A DNA stretch of 64,000 nucleotides, from the NCBI RefSeq assembly GCF_000374105.1, contig NZ_KB893650.1, positions 1,234,862 to 1,298,861 on the forward strand. The letters are read 5' to 3'. The notes beneath the pieces were generated by a model, which was given only the letters and a program-made list of their open reading frames with translations, had not been told where the DNA came from and made no database searches. The translations under genes and the position numbers were made by a program. Position 1 is the first letter of the stretch, and each line of letters starts with the position of its first letter. Shown piece after piece: positions 1-8,581 of this stretch. The stretch comes from Kangiella aquimarina DSM 16071. GTDB taxonomy: Bacteria > Pseudomonadota > Gammaproteobacteria > Enterobacterales > Kangiellaceae.

Positions 1-2
1 GG

Positions 3-602
3 TTAACTTTCGGGATAACGGCTCAAATCGGGATTTACTTTGTTTCTGAATTGGGTTGGCAGCTATTGCCTTTAGGACTTCTTGGTTTACTTTTACTGGT
101 TACTTACACAACCTGGTGGGTCTACAATCCCTGGTTATGCCTTATTGCACCAGGTTTAGGTTTTGGTGTTTTGATGGTTGCAGGTGCGCATTTTGTTTTA
201 ACCGGTGAGTATAGTTCCGTTGCATTTGTTGCCTCTTTGCCAGTTACTCTACTCGTCAGTGGATTACTGTTGTTAAACCAGTTTCCAGATGTTGAAGCAG
301 ATGAGTCAATTGGGCGCAAACACCTTCCCATTGTTCTTGGATTTCAGAATAGTGCATGGGTGCTTGGCGGCTTTTATTTGCTGACTTATTTGATTGTGAT
401 AATAAGTGTGTTATTAAAAATACTACCAATCTACTGCTTACTTTCACTAGCGACTGCTCCATTGGCGTGGAAAGCATTTTACGGGGCAAAAAGTTTCAAA
501 GGTAATATCCCTCAACTAATTCCTGCGATGGGTATGAATGTTGCGCTAAACTTAATAACCCCTTTGCTGTTGACCATAGGTTTAATTTTAGGAACATCAT
601 GA
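3..602 (+). CDS. UbiA-family prenyltransferase, 5' end outside the window
   Basis: The frame is open to the left edge, so the N-terminal part, including the first Asp-rich motif, is missing. About 199 residues remain, almost entirely hydrophobic with roughly six membrane segments. A DVEADxxxGRKHLP segment matches the second Asp-rich motif of the UbiA superfamily, which binds the prenyl diphosphate through Mg2+. These inner-membrane enzymes prenylate aromatic rings for quinone or heme synthesis. The NQFPDVEAD context is closer to MenA-like proteins (dihydroxynaphthoate prenyltransferase) than to UbiA itself, but no other menaquinone gene is visible, so substrate is left open. The stop overlaps the next start (ATGA), suggesting translational coupling. 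Confidence 0.75.
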   Translation, partial: LTFGITAQIGIYFVSELGWQLLPLGLLGLLLLVTYTTWWVYNPWLCLIAPGLGFGVLMVAGAHFVLTGEYSSVAFVASLPVTLLVSGLLLLNQFPDVEADESIGRKHLPIVLGFQNSAWVLGGFYLLTYLIVIISVLLKILPIYCLLSLATAPLAWKAFYGAKSFKGNIPQLIPAMGMNVALNLITPLLLTIGLILGTS

Positions 603-1084
603 ATACAAATTGCCCCTGCCGTATGAAAGAAAACACTAATCTTTTAAATTACAGCGATTGCTGTGAGCCTTTTCATCTGGGCAATGCTTTGCCGGAAACC
701 CCCGAACAGTTAATGCGCTCTCGATACACTGCTTATTATCTGGGGCTAGGGCAGTATATCTTTGATACCCACCACATTGATTTCAGAGGAAACACATCTG
801 TAGAAGAATTTACTCACAGTGCTCAAGCTACTCGTTGGTGTGGTCTTGAAGTGATACATGCGGAGCAGGAAGCTGATAAAGGTCTGGTTGAGTTTAAGGC
901 TTATTTTCTGGACAAAGATAAGTTGCATTGTCTGAATGAGGCTTCTAATTTTGTAAGAGAAACAGGACGCTGGCTGTATACCGACGGTGAATTCAAACCA
1001 AAATCAGTAGTTAAAAATTCCAGAAATGATCCATGCCCCTGTGGAAGTGGTAAAAAAGCAAAAAAATGTTGTCTAATGGATTAA
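599..1084 (+). CDS. YchJ-like (UPF0225) protein with SEC-C zinc motifs
   Basis: A 161-residue soluble protein with Cys clusters at both ends: CPC plus a later CC pair in the first 25 residues, and NDPCPCGSGKKAKKCC at the C-terminus, the classic SEC-C zinc-binding motif also found at the SecA tail. The middle (about residues 30-130) has the RYTAY and FKAYF segments typical of the NTF2-like YchJ domain. The family is widespread in Gammaproteobacteria; its biochemical role is not established. The start overlaps the upstream prenyltransferase stop by 4 nt, so the two are probably co-transcribed. Confidence 0.85.
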   Translation: MNTNCPCRMKENTNLLNYSDCCEPFHLGNALPETPEQLMRSRYTAYYLGLGQYIFDTHHIDFRGNTSVEEFTHSAQATRWCGLEVIHAEQEADKGLVEFKAYFLDKDKLHCLNEASNFVRETGRWLYTDGEFKPKSVVKNSRNDPCPCGSGKKAKKCCLMD

Positions 1085-1158
1085 ACCTTTTTGGGTGTCT
1101 GTGCATCTAAAGGACGTTGCAACGATAACCAACAATATAATGATAATTAGGAGAAGGG

Positions 1159-2004
1159 ATGATAGAAGTTAGGGGTATCTCTAAGCGCTACGGTAATCTG
1201 CAGGCCGTAGACAATCTTTCGATTACTATCGAGAAAGGCCATATTTTTGGTTTGCTGGGGCCTAATGGCGCGGGCAAAAGTACCACCATTTCCATGATGT
1301 GTGGGCTGATAAATCCTGACCAGGGGCAGGTTCTGCTCAATGGTAATGCACCGGGAATAAAAGAAACCAAACATAAAATTGGCCTGATTCCACAATCTAT
1401 TGCTTTGTATGAAGAATTAACTGCTCTGGACAATTTGAGCTTTTTTGCAGATTTATACAATTTGCCAGCCAGCCAAAAAGCAGAACGTATGGAGTGGTCT
1501 TTAGCTTTCGTCGGTTTACAGGACCGAGCAAAGGATGCGGTACAGGACTTTTCAGGCGGTATGAAGCGTCGATTAAATTTAGCGGCATCTTTGTTACACG
1601 ATCCTGAATTTATTTTTATGGATGAACCTACAGCTGGTGTTGATCCTCAGTCGCGTAACAAGCTTTTTGAAAGCGTTTTTGAACTAAAAGCTTTGGGCAA
1701 AACCATTATCTATACTACTCACTATATGGAAGAAGCGGAAAAGTTATGCGATAGGGTTGGAGTGGTTGATAAAGGACAGTTATTGGCATTGGGAACTGTT
1801 GATGAATTGATTGAGCAATATGGTGGTGAGTCCAGGGTTCATATTAAGTCTGAGCAGGGCGAAGAAAGCTTTATGACAGCCAATCCGGTTAATGATTTGA
1901 TGACACGCTTGAAAGGACTGACAACGGTTGAGAACTTAAGTTTACAACGTCCTAATTTGGAAACCGTTTTCTTGAACTTAACTGGCAAGCAATTGAGGGA
2001 TTAA
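1159..2004 (+). CDS. ABC transporter ATP-binding protein (ABC-2 exporter type)
   Basis: 281 residues. Walker A GPNGAGKST is near residues 34-42, the Q-loop follows at IPQS, the signature is the variant FSGGMKRRL, Walker B is FIFMDEPTAGVDP, and the switch His lies in TTHYMEEAE. The signature and the short C-terminal extension resemble the CcmA/YadG/DrrA group of export ATPases. A strong ribosome binding site (AGGAGAAGGG) precedes the ATG. The stop overlaps the downstream permease start at position 2004, so the two form one exporter operon. Substrate is not predictable; relatives export drugs, polysaccharides or lipids. Confidence 0.9.
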   Translation: MIEVRGISKRYGNLQAVDNLSITIEKGHIFGLLGPNGAGKSTTISMMCGLINPDQGQVLLNGNAPGIKETKHKIGLIPQSIALYEELTALDNLSFFADLYNLPASQKAERMEWSLAFVGLQDRAKDAVQDFSGGMKRRLNLAASLLHDPEFIFMDEPTAGVDPQSRNKLFESVFELKALGKTIIYTTHYMEEAEKLCDRVGVVDKGQLLALGTVDELIEQYGGESRVHIKSEQGEESFMTANPVNDLMTRLKGLTTVENLSLQRPNLETVFLNLTGKQLRD

Positions 2005-3305
2005 TGATGAAAGCTGTTGTTGCACTAATGAAAAAAGATTTGAAGTTACTCTTTAAAGACAAAATGGCTGTCTTTTTTACCTTTATTTTCCCGCTTCTTT
2101 TTGCCTTCTTTTTCGGCTCAATATTTTCCAGCAGTGGTGGCTCTCAGGGCTTGAAAATAGCTGTATCCGATCGGGACCAGACTGAGAAGTCGCAGGCTTT
2201 TATTGGGCAACTCAAAGAAGCCAGCGAGTTTCGAGTAACAGAAACGGATGAAGCGAATGCTAAGAAATTGGTTCGGACTGGTAAACAGGTCGCATTCATT
2301 ATTTTACCGGAAGGTTTCGGTGAGAATTACGGTGGTATTTTCAGCGGCCAGCCACCGGAAATTCTGGTGGGGATTGATCCAGCCAGAAAAGCCGAAGCTG
2401 GATATTTGGAAGGTTCATTGATGAAACTCGGCATAAAGCGCTTCGAGCTGGCTTTTTCCGATGCCAATGAAATGATAAAGCAGCTGGATTTTTCTATTGA
2501 GGATATTCAGCAAAGTGATGATATGCCTGCGGAGTGGAAATCGTTGCTTGGTGATTATCTACCCAAATTTAAGGAGTTAACCGAACTGGAAATCGCAAAA
2601 CAACCCGAAGGTTCAGATTCTTCTGGACTGAGTTTTGGTTCCGATGGTGATAACCCAATGATGCCATTGAAAATTACTAAAGAGGAAATCACGGTTCAGA
2701 AAACGGGTCCACGTAACTCCTTTTCAATTACCATTCCGCAGGGCGTTATTTGGGCCATCATGGGCTGTGTCATTGGCTTTGCCATCAGCCTGGTGCGTGA
2801 GAAAACATTAGGGACTCTGGATCGACTTGCTATAGCTCCTATCAGTCGTACTCAAATCTTAGCTGGAAAAGCTTTAGGCTGTTTTGCCGCACAGGCGATG
2901 GTGGTCACCTTATTGTTTACTATTGCTTATTTTATGCTGGGTGTAAGATTTGATCTGATAAAGCTTGTGTTAGCAGTGCTGGCGGCGGGTATCTGTTTTG
3001 TTGGTTTTATGATGTTCTTCGCATCGATTACTAAAACGGAACAGTCGGTAGCCGGTATGACTAATGCATTTCTAATTATTATGGGCATGATTGGTGGCGC
3101 TATGATTCCACTATTTGCAATGCCTGGCTGGATGCAGTCAATCAGCCATATAAGTCCTGTGAAGTGGGCTATTTTGGCTTTTGAAGGCGCGATATGGCGA
3201 GACTTCACCTATATTGAAATGATGACACCGCTTACTATTTTAACCGCAATCGGTGTCGTTACCTTCTTTATAGGAACCCGTATGCTAAAATTGAAGCAGT
3301 CGTAA
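2004..3305 (+). CDS. ABC-2 type transporter permease
   Basis: 433 residues. One N-terminal transmembrane helix (about residues 20-45) is followed by a large extracytoplasmic domain of some 200 residues and then about five helices after residue 245. This is the YhgE/YbhR-like layout of ABC-2 permeases, with the LVREKTLGTLDRLAIAPIS segment typical of the conserved coupling helix. It overlaps the ATPase gene by one base, so this is its membrane partner, probably acting as a homodimer in the inner membrane. The cargo is unknown. The GSDGDNP-rich stretch before helix 2 looks like a flexible linker. Confidence 0.9.
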   Translation: MMKAVVALMKKDLKLLFKDKMAVFFTFIFPLLFAFFFGSIFSSSGGSQGLKIAVSDRDQTEKSQAFIGQLKEASEFRVTETDEANAKKLVRTGKQVAFIILPEGFGENYGGIFSGQPPEILVGIDPARKAEAGYLEGSLMKLGIKRFELAFSDANEMIKQLDFSIEDIQQSDDMPAEWKSLLGDYLPKFKELTELEIAKQPEGSDSSGLSFGSDGDNPMMPLKITKEEITVQKTGPRNSFSITIPQGVIWAIMGCVIGFAISLVREKTLGTLDRLAIAPISRTQILAGKALGCFAAQAMVVTLLFTIAYFMLGVRFDLIKLVLAVLAAGICFVGFMMFFASITKTEQSVAGMTNAFLIIMGMIGGAMIPLFAMPGWMQSISHISPVKWAILAFEGAIWRDFTYIEMMTPLTILTAIGVVTFFIGTRMLKLKQS

Positions 3306-3319
3306 GAAAAAATTTATAT

Positions 3320-3340
3320 AGGTGGGTTAAAGCCCACCTT
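3320..3340 (+). terminator. hairpin after the ABC exporter operon
   Basis: GGTGGG and CCCACC flank a 6-nt TTAAAG loop, with extra A/T pairs outside (AGGTGGG/CCCACCT). It sits 15 nt after the permease stop. The following T-run is weak, so termination may be incomplete and some readthrough into slyX is possible. Confidence 0.5.
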
Positions 3341-3361
3341 ACATTTTCCTGAAGGTGTACT

Positions 3362-3589
3362 ATGAGTTCCATCGAAGATTTACAAGAACAAATTCACGAA
3401 CTGCAATCCAAACTGGCATTTCAGGAAGACACCATCGAGCATTTAAATAAAATGGTGACCAAGCAAGATGACATCATTCGAATGCTAGAACGTCGATTTA
3501 TGCATCTTGGCGATAAGATTGATGATATTCGCTCGCAATTGCCAGATAAGCCTTTTAATCCAGCAGATGAGATTCCTCCTCACTATTGA
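3362..3589 (+). CDS. slyX: SlyX family protein
   Basis: 75 residues, almost entirely a heptad-patterned coiled coil (about residues 3-58) followed by a proline-rich tail ending in PPHY, a hallmark of the SlyX family. SlyX is a small cytoplasmic protein often found beside slyD in enterobacteria; its function remains undefined. Here it stands between the ABC exporter and fumarase, with its own ribosome binding site (GAAGGTG), so the usual slyD neighbourhood is absent. Confidence 0.9.
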   Translation: MSSIEDLQEQIHELQSKLAFQEDTIEHLNKMVTKQDDIIRMLERRFMHLGDKIDDIRSQLPDKPFNPADEIPPHY

Positions 3590-3688
3590 TCCAAGATAAA
3601 TGTCGAAGCTGCTGGGGGATTAGAGTTGAATCGTGAGGTAAATGCCTGTTAACTTGTCATTATCATTGGATGTAATAAAGAGGCAGTC

Positions 3689-5050
3689 ATGGGTTTTCGA
3701 ATTGAAAAAGACAGCATGGGCGAAGTAAAGGTCTCGGAAGATGCTTTATATGCCGCACAGACGCAACGAGCTCTGGATAATTTCAAACTCAGTGATCTGA
3801 AAATGCCAATTGCTTTTATAGATAGCATTTTGGATATCAAGCTGATTGCTGCAGAAATTAATCATGAATTAAAGCTTCTATCTAAAAATAAATATCAGGC
3901 CATTACCAAAGCCATAAAAAAGATCCGTAAAGACAAGTTAGTTAATCATCAGAATTTTCCACTAGATATTTTCCAAACAGGATCGGGCACCAGCACTAAC
4001 ATGAACGTTAATGAGGTGGTTGCCCATTTAGCATCAAACTCCCGCGTAACAGTTCACCCTAATGATGACGTTAATATGGGGCAGAGCAGTAACGATGTCA
4101 TTCCTACTGCTATTTCTGTTTCTGCATCACGTGCTCTCATACATGATCTTATTCCGGCACTATTGACGTTAAAATCAACTATCGAGAATAAAGGAAAGTT
4201 ACACAAGAAAGTGATTAAAACTGGGCGAACCCATCTGATGGATGCCATGCCATTAAGCTTGCAACAGGAACTATCCGGTTGGGCACATCAAATACAGATC
4301 AGTCTTGATGCTTGCCAGAAAATAGTACCGACCATTGCTCAGCTGGCGCAAGGCGGAACAGCGATTGGTACCGGGATTAATAGCTCAGCAAAATTTCGTG
4401 GACTCTTTGCGCGAAAGCTCAAAAACTACACTGGGTTGCCTTTTACTAAAAGCAAAAACACCTTCGCCAGCATCGCAGGCCAGGACGCCAGTGTGGCTCT
4501 TTCCGGTGTACTCAATACGCTTGCGACAGCACTGATGAAAATCAGCAATGACTTACGTTGGATGAATAGTGGCCCGGTCAGTGGCCTCAGTGAAATTCAA
4601 CTGAAAGCGATTCAGCCAGGCAGCAGTATTATGCCAGGAAAAGTTAATCCTGTGATACCAGAGGCTGTGGCGATGGCTGCTGCACAAATAATAGGTAATC
4701 ACACGACCATCACCATAGGGGCTCAGTCGGGCAACTTTCAGCTCAATGTGATGTTGCCGGTCATTGCATACAATTTATTGCAATCCTTGCACCTTGCGAC
4801 AACTTCGGCAGAACATTTAGCGCGCACCATTGCTCATTTTGAAGTTAATCAAAAAGCTCTGGCAGATAAACTTGATCAGAATGCAATTTTAGTAACTTCT
4901 TTAGCTCCTGAGATTGGTTATGAGAATGCTTCGAAAATTGTCTATAAGGCAAGGAAGGAAGAGCGAACCATACTTGATGTAGCCAAAGAACTAACAGACT
5001 TGCCGGAAGCTAAATTGAAGAAGCTGCTATCGCCGAAGAATTTGATTTAA
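3689..5050 (+). CDS. fumC: class II fumarate hydratase
   Basis: 453 residues, close to the usual FumC length. Visible are the substrate-binding GSGTSTNMNVNE segment, SSND, the GRTHLMDAMPL segment with the conserved His, and the lyase superfamily signature GSSIMPGKVNP. Class II fumarase is a cytoplasmic iron-independent tetramer that interconverts fumarate and malate in the TCA cycle. Aspartase and argininosuccinate lyase share the fold; the GRTH and NMNVNE forms favour fumarase, but HPNDDVNMGQSSND and MDAMPL differ from the E. coli sequence, so a small doubt about substrate remains. AAGAGGC precedes the ATG. It ends at a convergent hairpin shared with the OsmC gene. Confidence 0.85.
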   Translation: MGFRIEKDSMGEVKVSEDALYAAQTQRALDNFKLSDLKMPIAFIDSILDIKLIAAEINHELKLLSKNKYQAITKAIKKIRKDKLVNHQNFPLDIFQTGSGTSTNMNVNEVVAHLASNSRVTVHPNDDVNMGQSSNDVIPTAISVSASRALIHDLIPALLTLKSTIENKGKLHKKVIKTGRTHLMDAMPLSLQQELSGWAHQIQISLDACQKIVPTIAQLAQGGTAIGTGINSSAKFRGLFARKLKNYTGLPFTKSKNTFASIAGQDASVALSGVLNTLATALMKISNDLRWMNSGPVSGLSEIQLKAIQPGSSIMPGKVNPVIPEAVAMAAAQIIGNHTTITIGAQSGNFQLNVMLPVIAYNLLQSLHLATTSAEHLARTIAHFEVNQKALADKLDQNAILVTSLAPEIGYENASKIVYKARKEERTILDVAKELTDLPEAKLKKLLSPKNLI

Positions 5051-5066
5051 GGAAGATGATTATATG

Positions 5067-5089
5067 TAGGGTGCCTTTTGGGCACCCTA
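5067..5089. terminator. convergent hairpin between fumC and the OsmC gene
   Basis: TAGGGTGCC and GGCACCCTA form a 9-bp stem around a TTTTG loop, between two converging genes. No strong T-run follows on either strand, so efficiency is uncertain. Confidence 0.6.
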
Positions 5090-5097
5090 TTCAAACT

Positions 5098-5550
5098 TTA
5101 CTTTACTCTACACACCAGTTTTGATCTGATTTTCAATTCACCCATTAGGGTTCTATGTACTGGGCACTTGTTGGCGATTTCGAGCATTCTTTCCTGCTGC
5201 TCTCGATCTAAATCACCAGTTACTTTTATCTGACGTTCAAGAATATCGACAAAGCCTTTTTCAGTTTCACAATCTTCGCAGTCTTCTGCTTTTATTTTCT
5301 TATGAATAACATCAACTTTGATTTGTTCAACAGGCCACTGCTTTCGATTAGCGTACATGTTTAAAGTCATGGCAGTGCAGGTGCCAAGAGCTGTAGCAAG
5401 ATAATGGTAAGGAGCGGGGCCTTTGTTGTGACCTCCAAGCTCTTCTGGTTCATCACCTACTAATTTATGGCCATCAGCATCAATATTGCAGAAGAGTCCG
5501 TCTTCAAGAATATTAGTGACTGTTGCCTTATGTACGCTGTCTTCAAGCAT
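5098..5550 (-). CDS. OsmC family peroxiredoxin-like protein
   Basis: 150 residues with the OsmC/Ohr fold pattern: first redox cysteine in GTCTAMTL (Cys58) and second in the CPVHRTL motif (Cys129). Family members reduce organic hydroperoxides in the cytoplasm using this cysteine pair. The GPAPYHYLATALGTCTAMTLN context belongs to the general OsmC family rather than to Ohr proper. An additional CEDCE pair near residues 91-94 is unusual and could be redox active or bind metal. Ten bases separate it from the upstream EamA permease gene, so they are probably co-transcribed. Confidence 0.88.
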   Translation of the reverse strand: MLEDSVHKATVTNILEDGLFCNIDADGHKLVGDEPEELGGHNKGPAPYHYLATALGTCTAMTLNMYANRKQWPVEQIKVDVIHKKIKAEDCEDCETEKGFVDILERQIKVTGDLDREQQERMLEIANKCPVHRTLMGELKIRSKLVCRVK

Positions 5551-5560
5551 GATAGCTCCT

Positions 5561-6457
5561 TTATTTCTTCTTGATGTCTTCTCGGTTTATCACAAACACA
5601 TTGCCCAGTCCAATCAGTAAAATGCCGCCAGCGATGATCCAGGTCCAGACAAAGTCTTCAAAGAAGGTAGAAATAATCAGTGCCACGGCAGGGAAGAGTA
5701 CCACTGCATAGGTGGCTTTATGGATGCCAATTCTTCTGAGTAAGGTGAGGTAGGCACCAAAAGCCAATACTGAACCAAATACAGACAGGTAGATTAAACT
5801 TATAGTGTAACCAGCAGCCATGTCATAAACCAAAGCCTTGCCTTGCACCAGACCAACCAATAGGCTGAATAAACTGCCATAACCCATGGCATAGGCATTC
5901 ATCTGAATGACCGGCATATCGTATTTTTGAGTTTGTACCGAAACCATGTTACCGATAGAGGCGCAGAGAACGCCCAACAATGCGATGACCAGTCCATAGA
6001 GCTTGGCATTTTCAAAACTGAAGTCAGTCAGCTCATTCCAGAAAATCATCATCATACCCATTAAACCCAGAGCTGAACCAATAATGACTCGGGCGGTTAT
6101 CTTGGTTTTGAAAAATAGCCACGAATTGAAAATATTCACGATAAGAACTGCTGAGAAAATCACGGAAGCCATCGCTGAGGTGAGATATTCCTGAGCCTCG
6201 TACACCATCAAATAATTGAGGCTGAAAAAAGTGATGCCCATTAACACCAGCCAGGCATGCTGTAATAGACCATAGCGCAGTGGCAATTTCTTTAGCCAGC
6301 AATAGGCAAATAGTAGAATAGAAGCAAGGCCAAATCTGTAGAAAGAAGAGTATTCGTGGGGTACAACGCCAAGCTGGAATTCGATTGCAAACCAGGTGCT
6401 CCCCCAAATCAGTACGCACAGCGCATACAATACCGGGGTGCTCATAATGAAAGCCAT
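5561..6457 (-). CDS. EamA/DMT family permease
   Basis: 298 residues with about ten predicted transmembrane helices in two EamA repeats. The N-terminal WGSTWFAI motif after helix 1 is characteristic of the drug/metabolite transporter superfamily. These inner-membrane proteins generally export amino acids, nucleobases or similar small metabolites; no substrate can be assigned. A second in-frame ATG at 6445 is an alternative start; neither has a clear Shine-Dalgarno sequence. It probably leads a two-gene operon with the OsmC gene. Confidence 0.88.
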   Translation of the reverse strand: MAFIMSTPVLYALCVLIWGSTWFAIEFQLGVVPHEYSSFYRFGLASILLFAYCWLKKLPLRYGLLQHAWLVLMGITFFSLNYLMVYEAQEYLTSAMASVIFSAVLIVNIFNSWLFFKTKITARVIIGSALGLMGMMMIFWNELTDFSFENAKLYGLVIALLGVLCASIGNMVSVQTQKYDMPVIQMNAYAMGYGSLFSLLVGLVQGKALVYDMAAGYTISLIYLSVFGSVLAFGAYLTLLRRIGIHKATYAVVLFPAVALIISTFFEDFVWTWIIAGGILLIGLGNVFVINREDIKKK

Positions 6458-6570
6458 AACAATGTGTTACTTATCTGAAATTGATCCCGTGATCATGCCA
6501 TAAGTGGTAAGATCCTGTCGCATGATTTTTGTAAATGCATATTATCGTTCGAATTTAATAAGGCTGGGGA

Positions 6571-7758
6571 ATGCATAGAAAAGATGTGATTATTATCGGC
6601 GCGGGTGCCGCAGGACTGATGTGCGGTATTACTGCAGGTCAGCGCGAGCGCTCAGTAGCCATTTTGGATCATGCCAACAAAGTCGGTAAAAAAATTCTGA
6701 TGTCGGGAGGTGGGCGTTGTAATTTCACCAATTACTATGCTGAACCGAGCAATTACCTATCGCATAACCCTCACTTCTGTAAGTCAGCCTTAAGCCGCTA
6801 CACCCAGTGGGATTTTATTGCTTTGGTCGAAAAACACGGTATTCCCTATCATGAGAAAAAGCTTGGCCAGCTTTTCTGCGATAACAAGGCTAAAGATATC
6901 GTTAATATGCTGCTGGATGAATGTGCTCAGGCTGGGGTGGATGTCCGCACCGAATGCTCGATTCAGCAAGTGAATAAAGTAGACGATGGCTTTATCATTC
7001 AAAGCAGCCAGGGCAAATGGCATTGTCAGTCATTAGTCATCGCTACCGGTGGTTTGTCGATTCCAACCATGGGGGCAACCGGTTTTGGCTACGACATTGC
7101 CAGGCAATTTGGTCTCAAGTTATTCCCCACTTACGCAGCACTGGTGCCTTTTACGCTTACCCCAAAGTTGTTGGATCAGTTTGCAGGATTATCCGGCACT
7201 TCCGCTGATGCGTTTGTAAGCTGTAATGGCCAATCATTCCGCGAGAATATTTTATTTACTCATCGTGGCTTAAGTGGCCCATCTATTTTGCAAATTTCTT
7301 CCTATTGGCAGCCAGGTGATGCCATTACCATCAACTTATTTCCGGATGTGGACTTGTATGAGCAGTTAAAGCAATTGCAACAGGAAAGACCCAAAGCTCA
7401 CATCAATACTGTGCTGGCTGAACAGCTAACGAAAAAGCTGGCTGATAGGTTATGCGAAATCTGGTTTGTTGATTATGTCCAAAAGCCATTGGCAGAACTA
7501 TCCAACGAGGCTCTGCAAAATATCGCTGAACAATTACAGAGTTGGCAGCTTAAACCAACTGGCACGGAAGGTTATCGAACCGCTGAAGTGACTATGGGCG
7601 GCGTGGATACAGATGAAGTATCTTCTAAAACCTTTGAAGCGAAGAAGGTGTCGGGACTTTATTTCATCGGTGAGGTACTGGATGTGACCGGTCATCTGGG
7701 AGGCTTTAACTTCCAATGGGCGTGGGCTAGTGGATTTGCTTCTGGGCAGTATGTATAA
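6571..7758 (+). CDS. BaiN/YhiN (HI0933) family FAD-dependent oxidoreductase
   Basis: 395 residues. The N-terminal Rossmann motif IIGAGAAGLMCGI binds FAD, followed by KKILMSGGGRCNFTN, the diagnostic signature of the HI0933/YhiN family. A C-terminal GEVLDVTGHLGGFNFQWAWASG segment closes the FAD site. It is a predicted cytoplasmic flavoprotein; some relatives reduce steroid intermediates (BaiN), but the physiological substrate of the proteobacterial group is unclear. Length is typical. It stands alone with its own ribosome binding site (AGGCTGGGGA) and ends at a strong convergent hairpin. Confidence 0.9.
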   Translation: MHRKDVIIIGAGAAGLMCGITAGQRERSVAILDHANKVGKKILMSGGGRCNFTNYYAEPSNYLSHNPHFCKSALSRYTQWDFIALVEKHGIPYHEKKLGQLFCDNKAKDIVNMLLDECAQAGVDVRTECSIQQVNKVDDGFIIQSSQGKWHCQSLVIATGGLSIPTMGATGFGYDIARQFGLKLFPTYAALVPFTLTPKLLDQFAGLSGTSADAFVSCNGQSFRENILFTHRGLSGPSILQISSYWQPGDAITINLFPDVDLYEQLKQLQQERPKAHINTVLAEQLTKKLADRLCEIWFVDYVQKPLAELSNEALQNIAEQLQSWQLKPTGTEGYRTAEVTMGGVDTDEVSSKTFEAKKVSGLYFIGEVLDVTGHLGGFNFQWAWASGFASGQYV

Positions 7759-7761
7759 CTT

Positions 7762-7801
7762 AGAAAGTCCACATAAATAGGTTTATTGATGTGGACTTTC
7801 T
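7762..7801. terminator. convergent 13-bp hairpin
   Basis: AGAAAGTCCACAT (7762-7774) is perfectly complementary to ATGTGGACTTTCT (7789-7801), with a 14-nt loop. It lies between the converging flavoprotein and secreted-protein genes and is a likely bidirectional terminator, though without long T-runs. Confidence 0.6.
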
Positions 7802-7809
7802 ACTGGAGC

Positions 7810-8364
7810 TTATTTACCGGGTTTAAGATCCTCGACCGGAATCATAATGTGAGCATAGGGAGTATCACCCCACATCACATAGGGTCCACCTTCAGACGGG
7901 TCATCAGTAATTCCCGACAACATTTCTTTGGGAACGATGACCATCAAATGTGGACCAGTTTCCACATAATCATCTGCATTTTTATGGTCTTGGTGATGCG
8001 GATTGGAGTTACTGACTCCTGCACCTTCATCTCCCTGTAGCATGTAGGAGATCCCTACCTTGTTGGCAGTGAAGTCCTCTTTTTTACCCATAGCCTGCAT
8101 CATTTCCATCCAGACTGCATCAACGCAGATTGGTGCATTGTCACCAGGAAAGGTGTCTGGCATGCAGGTCCAGCCGTTGGTGCCTTCAACGAGTACTTTG
8201 TCGCCATCGACAATGGTGGCGTCAGCGCTCACAGAAGGAGGGGCAGCGGAGCGTGCTTGTTTAATACGCTTCTGGTCACTGGCTGTTGCTGAGTAGCTGA
8301 GAACTAAAAGAGTCGAACAGCATGTTAGGGTTAACGCTTTATACATTCGAGATCGGGTTTTCAT
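7810..8364 (-). CDS. predicted secreted protein of unknown function
   Basis: 184 residues from the ATG at 8364, chosen because AGGGAGA stands just upstream; a longer frame to 8409 has no such site. An N-terminal signal peptide (basic KTRSR, hydrophobic core, cleavage near SATAS) predicts export to the periplasm. The mature part contains GWTCMPDTFPGDNAPICVD, with two cysteines probably disulfide bonded, and GPHLMVIVPKEML and PYVMWGDTPYAHIMIPV segments. The pattern recurs in uncharacterised secreted proteins from environmental bacteria, and I cannot assign a function. It is flanked by a convergent hairpin downstream. Confidence 0.8.
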   Translation of the reverse strand: MKTRSRMYKALTLTCCSTLLVLSYSATASDQKRIKQARSAAPPSVSADATIVDGDKVLVEGTNGWTCMPDTFPGDNAPICVDAVWMEMMQAMGKKEDFTANKVGISYMLQGDEGAGVSNSNPHHQDHKNADDYVETGPHLMVIVPKEMLSGITDDPSEGGPYVMWGDTPYAHIMIPVEDLKPGK

Positions 8365-8581
8365 AACATATCTCCCTGATATAAAAAGAAAATGGAACCG
8401 ATCTGGCAAGGAGGTGGTTGAAGTGTTTGAGATTCAATGACAGTTTAATAACTAAATTGCCATTTCTGTCGCGGGTAGGATTGTTATTCCGCAGGCAGGC
8501 CCAGATCCTTGTCAGCCCAGCTACGTATTATAATGAATTTAGCAGTCATGTTGGTTAAAAAATAACCAGCATGTTAACTGG

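Noticed and set aside
3649-3667. Fur box before fumC
   Set aside because: Only the right half (TCATTATCATT) fits; overall agreement is about 10 of 19, near what chance allows in AT-rich DNA.
7786-8296. Plus-strand open frames opposite the secreted-protein gene
   Set aside because: They are shadows of the minus-strand gene, which has a signal peptide and a good ribosome binding site.
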